Shown here: positions 59,839-64,000 of the stretch, one piece after another
Position numbering within the stretch: position 1 is the first letter of the stretch
Layout of the letters: each line of letters starts with the position of its first letter
Origin: Candidatus Gastranaerophilales bacterium
GTDB taxonomy: Bacteria > Cyanobacteriota > Vampirovibrionia > Gastranaerophilales > Gastranaerophilaceae
Assembly: GCA_947630535.1 (NCBI GenBank)
Contig: CANRHZ010000003.1
Span: 1-64,000 of the forward strand
Reading direction: 5' to 3'
DNA: 64,000 nt
Notes under the pieces: model-generated
Told to the model about the DNA's origin: nothing
Databases searched by the model: none
What the model saw: the letters and a program-made list of their open reading frames with translations, nothing else
Position numbers and translations under genes: made by a program

Positions 59839-60621
59839 TTAGGGAGTATTTATGGCGCTTTTCATCTCTTTTACGTATTTATAAATTTCATCCTGAGCGT
59901 CTGATTGGTATTTATCAATAATTTTGATAATGTAAGAGCCCACAATAACGCCATCCGCATGTTTTGAAACTTCTTTTGCCTGAACAGGGTTATTTATTCC
60001 AAAACCTATGGCGGTTTTTGTAATTGTATTTTGCCTTATTATTTCATCAATTTTGGATAAATCCGTTGTTATTTTTTCCCTGACTCCGGTTGTTCCCAAA
60101 GATGAAACAACGTATATAAACCCGCTTGATTTTTGCGCTATCGTTTTTATTCTTTCGTTTGATGTCGGTGCAATTAATGAAATAATATGTACGTTGTAAT
60201 TTTTTGCCACATCTTCAACTTCTTTTTTTTCTTCAAAAGGAACATCAGGTAAAATTACCCCTCTTATGTTTAATTCATCACACTTTTTAAAGAAATTGTC
60301 ATAACCCATTTTAAAAAGAGGATTTATATAGCTCATAAAACATAAAGGAATTTTGGTTTTTTGTCTTAAAACTTCAAGCATTTCAAAAATTTTATCCAAG
60401 CTTGCTCCTCTTTTAAGTGCAACCGTGCTTGCATTTTGAATAACGGGGCCCTCTGCAATAGGGTCTGAAAAAGGTATTCCTATTTCAATTAAGTCTGCTC
60501 CCGCTTCTTCCATTTTTAAGACAAATTTAATTGTATCTTCTAATGTCGGATATCCGGCAGTTATGAAAGGAATAAAAGCTTTTCCTTTGTTAAATACGTT
60601 ATCTTTAAAGTAATTATTCAT
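59839..60621 (-). CDS. trpA: Tryptophan synthase alpha subunit
   Basis: Cleaves indole-3-glycerol phosphate to indole. From ATG 60621 (within the trpB 3' end, with an AAAGGA site upstream) it is 260 residues; an upstream reading adds nine residues. Motifs: [13 protein letters not shown] (16-28), [20 protein letters not shown] (43-62, containing catalytic Glu46 and Asp53), CFMSYINPL, and [21 protein letters not shown]. It forms the alpha2-beta2 complex with TrpB and channels indole. Its start overlaps trpB by eight bases. Confidence 0.95.
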   Translation of the reverse strand: MNNYFKDNVFNKGKAFIPFITAGYPTLEDTIKFVLKMEEAGADLIEIGIPFSDPIAEGPVIQNASTVALKRGASLDKIFEMLEVLRQKTKIPLCFMSYINPLFKMGYDNFFKKCDELNIRGVILPDVPFEEKKEVEDVAKNYNVHIISLIAPTSNERIKTIAQKSSGFIYVVSSLGTTGVREKITTDLSKIDEIIRQNTITKTAIGFGINNPVQAKEVSKHADGVIVGSYIIKIIDKYQSDAQDEIYKYVKEMKSAINTP

Positions 60622-61798
60622 ATATGTTGCGTCCTTTATATCTTGCAATTGAAGCTACGTCTTTATCCCCTCTGCCTGAAAGACAGACAATTATGTTTTC
60701 ATTTTTATCAATATGGGGGGCAATTTCCATTGCATGGTATATTGCATGGGCAGATTCAATTGCACAAATTATGCCTTCCGTTTTTGCAAGGTATTCAAAG
60801 GCTAAAACCGCTTGTTCATCTTTAATTGGAACATAAGTTGCTCTTTTTGTTGAATGAAGATAAGCATGTTCAGGCCCGATTCCGGGGTAATCAAGCCCCG
60901 CCGATATTGAATAAACGGGGGCAATTTGTCCGAATTTGTCCTGACAAAAAAGCGATTTCATACCGTGGAAAATACCTATACTTCCTTTGGTTATGCTTGA
61001 TGCGTGTTTATCCGTATCAACCCCGAGCCCTGCCGCTTCACAACCTATTAATTTAACCGTTTTATCCTGAATAAAATTGTAAAACATTCCCATTGCGTTT
61101 GACCCGCCGCCAACGCAAGCTATAACAGCGTAAGGGAGCCTGTTTTCAACTTTCAGAATTTCGGACCTCGCCTCTTTGCTTATGACGGATTGAAAATCTC
61201 TTACTATCATAGGATAAGGGTGAGGACCCATAACGGAACCTAAAACGTATAAAGTATCATCTACCCTTCTTGTCCATTCTCTCATGGCTTCCGAAACCGC
61301 ATCTTTCAGTGTTCCCGTTCCTGTTTTAACCGAGGTCACTTTGGCGCCCAATAATTCCATCCGATATACGTTAAGCGCCTGCCTTTTTATATCTTCTTCC
61401 CCCATAAAAACTTCGCATTCAAGGTTCAAAAGTGCAGCTGCCGTTGCGGTTGCAACCCCGTGCTGACCGGCACCGGTTTCTGCTATAATTCTTTTTTTAC
61501 CCATATATTTTGCAAGAAGTGCTTGCCCGAGAACATTATTTATCTTATGAGAGCCCGTATGATTTAAATCTTCCCTTTTTAAATATATTTTGCATCCGCC
61601 CAAATCCTTTGTCATATTTTTTGCAAAATACAATATTGAAGGACGATTGGCATAATTTTTCAATAAAAAATCAAGCTCGCTTTTAAATTTTTCATCATTT
61701 TTATAAAACTCGTACGATTTTTCAAGGTTTATAACTTCATTCATAAGAGTTTCAGGGATATATTGGCCCCCAAAATCTCCGTATTTTCCATTTGTCAT
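60614..61798 (-). CDS. trpB: Tryptophan synthase beta subunit
   Basis: A PLP enzyme making tryptophan from indole and serine. It is 394 residues, beginning with the typical [15 protein letters not shown]. The PLP lysine is K85 in [13 protein letters not shown] (80-91). [23 protein letters not shown] and GPEHAYLH are also present. This is the TrpB1 type that pairs with TrpA. It lies four bases after trpF and overlaps trpA. Confidence 0.97.
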   Translation of the reverse strand: MTNGKYGDFGGQYIPETLMNEVINLEKSYEFYKNDEKFKSELDFLLKNYANRPSILYFAKNMTKDLGGCKIYLKREDLNHTGSHKINNVLGQALLAKYMGKKRIIAETGAGQHGVATATAAALLNLECEVFMGEEDIKRQALNVYRMELLGAKVTSVKTGTGTLKDAVSEAMREWTRRVDDTLYVLGSVMGPHPYPMIVRDFQSVISKEARSEILKVENRLPYAVIACVGGGSNAMGMFYNFIQDKTVKLIGCEAAGLGVDTDKHASSITKGSIGIFHGMKSLFCQDKFGQIAPVYSISAGLDYPGIGPEHAYLHSTKRATYVPIKDEQAVLAFEYLAKTEGIICAIESAHAIYHAMEIAPHIDKNENIIVCLSGRGDKDVASIARYKGRNIYE

Positions 61799-61801
61799 AT
61801 A

Positions 61802-62398
61802 TTAAATCCTTTTTACAACCTTAATTATATTAGAAACTTTTTCTTTTGTCTTAAATCCGTTTTCTTCCGCTCCTGACGATACATCAACCCCATAAGGGTT
61901 TAATTTTTTTGCCATTTCTTCTATGTTTTGTTCATTCAGACCCCCCGCAACAAAATAAGGGACATTTGAATTTATATTAATATTCCAATCAAAAGTTTTG
62001 TTTCCTCCGCCCTGAATGTCTTTATAATATCTGTCAAAAAGAAGAAAATCGGCATTTGTTTTTATGTCGTAATTTGCTTTTTTAACTTTTATAACTTTTA
62101 TTGTTTTAATTCCTTCTTTTTTTAAATTTATAATAAAATCTTCATCATATTCTCCATGAAGCTGCGCTATATCAATAATTTTATCCCTGTAAAGCTTTAT
62201 AATTTCATCAAAATTTGAATTAACAAAAACTCCCGCTTTCAAAATTTCAGGTTTAATTATTTTTGATATTTTAAGTGCTAAATCATAACTAACTTCTCTT
62301 TTGCCTTTTGCAAAAACAAAGCCCATATAATCAGGATTTGTTTCATTTATGATTTTTGCTTCTTCAATGTTTTTAATTCCGCAGATTTTAACCTTCAT
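61802..62398 (-). CDS. trpF: Phosphoribosylanthranilate isomerase
   Basis: Amadori isomerisation step of tryptophan synthesis. A 198-residue TIM barrel with MKVKICGIKNIEEA (1-14, catalytic Cys6), FVFAKGKREVSYDLA (28-42), AGVFVN, AQLHGEYDE and DVSSGAEENGFKT (about 173-185) holding the C-terminal catalytic Asp. It is a separate gene, not fused to trpC as in enteric bacteria. It starts one base after the trpC stop. Confidence 0.94.
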   Translation of the reverse strand: MKVKICGIKNIEEAKIINETNPDYMGFVFAKGKREVSYDLALKISKIIKPEILKAGVFVNSNFDEIIKLYRDKIIDIAQLHGEYDEDFIINLKKEGIKTIKVIKVKKANYDIKTNADFLLFDRYYKDIQGGGNKTFDWNININSNVPYFVAGGLNEQNIEEMAKKLNPYGVDVSSGAEENGFKTKEKVSNIIKVVKRI

Positions 62399-62399
62399 T

Positions 62400-63164
62400 T
62401 TATCCCTTTAAAAGCTTAATTTGATTAACTTTGTTGTTTGACCTCATAAAAGTTTCACCGATTAAAACCCCGTCTGTTTTGATTTCTTTTAATTTATCCA
62501 TGTCTTTTTTTGTTTTAATTCCTGATTCCGATACAAAAAGAATGTCTGATGGCACATATTTTCTTAATCTTAAAGAGTTATTTATATCCACATCAAAAGT
62601 TGTTAAATCTCTGTTATTGACCCCGATTATTTTCGCACTTGATTTAATTGCAAGCTCTATTTCTTTTTCATTGTGACATTCAACAAGGCAATTAAGCCCA
62701 ATTGTTTCTGCTATATAAGAAAACTTTTTTAATTTTTCCATATCCAATATGGCTGAGATTAATAAAATACAGTCTGCACCTATCACTTTTGATTCATATA
62801 TTTGAACTTCATCAATTATAAAATCTTTCCTTAAAACGGGCTTTTTAGCTTCATGTTTTGCAATTTCAACGTATGAATTATCTCCCATAAAAAAATAAGG
62901 CTCGGTTAAAACAGAAATACAATCAACTTGTGCCAATTTATATTCTTGTGATATTTTCCTGACATCAAAATCGTCTGTAATTATTCCCTTTGAAGGTGAA
63001 GCGTGTTTAATTTCCGCTATTATTGAAATACCGTCCTTTTTAATCGCATCATAAAAAGGAAAATTGCCTTTATCACAACTATATGCCTTATTTTTTAATT
63101 TTTCTCCGTCTAAAAAAACAATTCTTTCCTTTGTTTTAGCCGTTATTTTATCTAAAATATTCAT
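62400..63164 (-). CDS. trpC: Indole-3-glycerol phosphate synthase
   Basis: Ring-closure step of tryptophan synthesis. 254 residues with IIAEIKHASPSKGII (47-61, catalytic Lys), FFMGDNSYVE, PVLRKDFIIDE (about 108-118), GVNNRDLTTFDVD and SESGI (about 214), GVLIGETFMR. Its ATG overlaps the trpD stop by four bases (ATGA), indicating coupled translation. Confidence 0.95.
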   Translation of the reverse strand: MNILDKITAKTKERIVFLDGEKLKNKAYSCDKGNFPFYDAIKKDGISIIAEIKHASPSKGIITDDFDVRKISQEYKLAQVDCISVLTEPYFFMGDNSYVEIAKHEAKKPVLRKDFIIDEVQIYESKVIGADCILLISAILDMEKLKKFSYIAETIGLNCLVECHNEKEIELAIKSSAKIIGVNNRDLTTFDVDINNSLRLRKYVPSDILFVSESGIKTKKDMDKLKEIKTDGVLIGETFMRSNNKVNQIKLLKG

Positions 63165-64000
63165 TTTGAAGCCTCTTGAAATTCAATAAATTTTTTATAT
63201 GCACTTCCGTTTTTAATTAATTTATCGGAAAGTTCTATTCCTTCTTTTATTGTTTTAACTTTTGATGAAACATAAAAAGAAAGAGCCGAATTTAAAAGTA
63301 CAACATCCCTTTTTGCACCTTTTATTGAATTATCCAGTATCCCTTTTAATATAAGGGCGTTTTCCTTAAAATCACCCCCTTGAATATCGTTTAATTTTGC
63401 CCTTTTCAATCCGAAATCCTCCGGACAAAATTCGCCCTTTATAATTTCTCCGTCTTTAATTTGAGAATAGTATGTTTTTGAAACAATGCTCCCTTCATCA
63501 AGCCCGCACTCTCCAAAAAGAACCATCCCTTTTTGCACACCCAAATTTTTCATTGAATTAATAACAGGCTCAATTAAATCCTTAGAATACACACCCACTA
63601 TTTGCATTTTTGCTCTTGCAGGGTTAATCAAGGGCCCGAGGCAATTAAAAATTGTCCTTATTTTAATTTCTTTTCTAACCTTTTGAACATTTTTTAAAAT
63701 CGGGGTGTAGGTCGGAGCAAACATAAAACAAATTCCCGTTTGTTCAAAAATTCTTTGATTTTCTTCGTTTGTATGATTTATATTTACACCGAGAGCTTCA
63801 AGGACATCTGCCGCACCGCATTTTGAAGATGCTGCCCTGTTTCCGTGTTTTGCAATTTTTAGGCCTGATGATGCTACAACAAAAAGGGTTGTGGTTGAAA
63901 TATTAAATGTGTTTGCGCCATCTCCGCCCGTTCCCACTATATCAATAACATCTTTTGTATCTATATTAAGAATTTCCCCCTTTTTTCTTAACAAAAAAAC
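63161..64000 (-). CDS. trpD: Anthranilate phosphoribosyltransferase (N-terminus beyond window)
   Basis: Second step of tryptophan synthesis. The reading frame is open to the window end, so the true start lies beyond it and about 60 N-terminal residues are missing; the TTG near 63994 is not the start. The visible part has the PRPP/Mg loop DIVGTGGDGANTFNIST, the KHGNRAASSKCGAADVLEALG segment, and FNCLGPLINPA, LFGECGLDEGS. It is followed by trpC, F, B and A on the same strand. trpE and trpG are not visible. Confidence 0.93.
   Translation of the reverse strand, partial: VFLLRKKGEILNIDTKDVIDIVGTGGDGANTFNISTTTLFVVASSGLKIAKHGNRAASSKCGAADVLEALGVNINHTNEENQRIFEQTGICFMFAPTYTPILKNVQKVRKEIKIRTIFNCLGPLINPARAKMQIVGVYSKDLIEPVINSMKNLGVQKGMVLFGECGLDEGSIVSKTYYSQIKDGEIIKGEFCPEDFGLKRAKLNDIQGGDFKENALILKGILDNSIKGAKRDVVLLNSALSFYVSSKVKTIKEGIELSDKLIKNGSAYKKFIEFQEASK

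Overview
The window is an AT-rich, densely packed stretch of bacterial chromosome. It carries mostly housekeeping genes, uses code 11 with TAA, TAG and TGA stops, and has no gene-free gap longer than about 225 bases. I see no rRNA, tRNA, CRISPR array, insertion sequence or phage gene. My best guess is a non-photosynthetic relative of Cyanobacteria (Vampirovibrionia, possibly Gastranaerophilales). This is inference from several traits together: a pseudopilin-like protein with a GPNEVGKD motif, a protein beginning MGFAASQARF, a MurT-like ligase, a Tad pilus, a plant/cyanobacterial-type glutamate-cysteine ligase, and split glutamate synthase and glycine decarboxylase. A marker-gene tree would be needed to confirm it.

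Layout. 1-6.6 kb: end of a pseudopilin-like gene, a VanY-like peptidase, pheT, a lytic transglycosylase, a MurT-like ligase and two small unknown genes. 6.7-13.3 kb: rpsA and ispH, a class II aldolase, then the minus-strand operon grpE-dnaJ-secreted propeller protein-O-methyltransferase. 13.4-16 kb: an unknown MGFAASQARF protein, a YihY/BrkB membrane protein and an NrnA-like DHH phosphoesterase. 16.2-25.5 kb: a Tad pilus core (cpaB, cpaC, cpaE, cpaF, tadB, tadC) running without a gap into ribD, aroQ and thiL. 25.5-32.8 kb (minus): a secreted TPR protein, a GAF/HD-GYP phosphodiesterase, mnmG, thrB and dnaN. 32.9-38.4 kb: comFC diverging from gcvPB-queA-two chromate transporter halves, with a convergent gshA-like ligase. 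38.5-46.2 kb (minus): an Fe-dependent alcohol dehydrogenase, a three-gene archaeal-type glutamate synthase and a methionine gamma-lyase family protein. 46.2-52.4 kb: a GT39-like glycosyltransferase, a HAD phosphatase, comM, a thioredoxin-CcdA pair and an unknown glycine-zipper protein. 52.5-59.8 kb: a CACHE-GGDEF-EAL protein, dnaE, hpf and an HD phosphohydrolase. 59.8-64 kb (minus): trpD(partial)-C-F-B-A.

Genes that appear to work together are the Tad assembly set, the glutamate synthase subunits, the thioredoxin-CcdA redox relay, the tryptophan operon and the chaperone pair. Two c-di-GMP hydrolases (HD-GYP and EAL) are present, but no enzyme here has an intact GGDEF motif.

The most distinctive signal is in the promoters. 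At least eight genes have an ATG only 6-9 bases after a TATAAT-like box and no Shine-Dalgarno sequence, which suggests leaderless mRNAs. In one case (comFC/gcvPB) a single 10-base palindrome, ATTATATAAT, supplies the -10 box on both strands with identical 6-base spacing to both ATGs. I found no clear candidate for a wholly new multi-gene system. The best leads are this promoter design, the MGFAASQARF protein with its structured leader, and the pared-down Tad operon coupled to metabolic genes.
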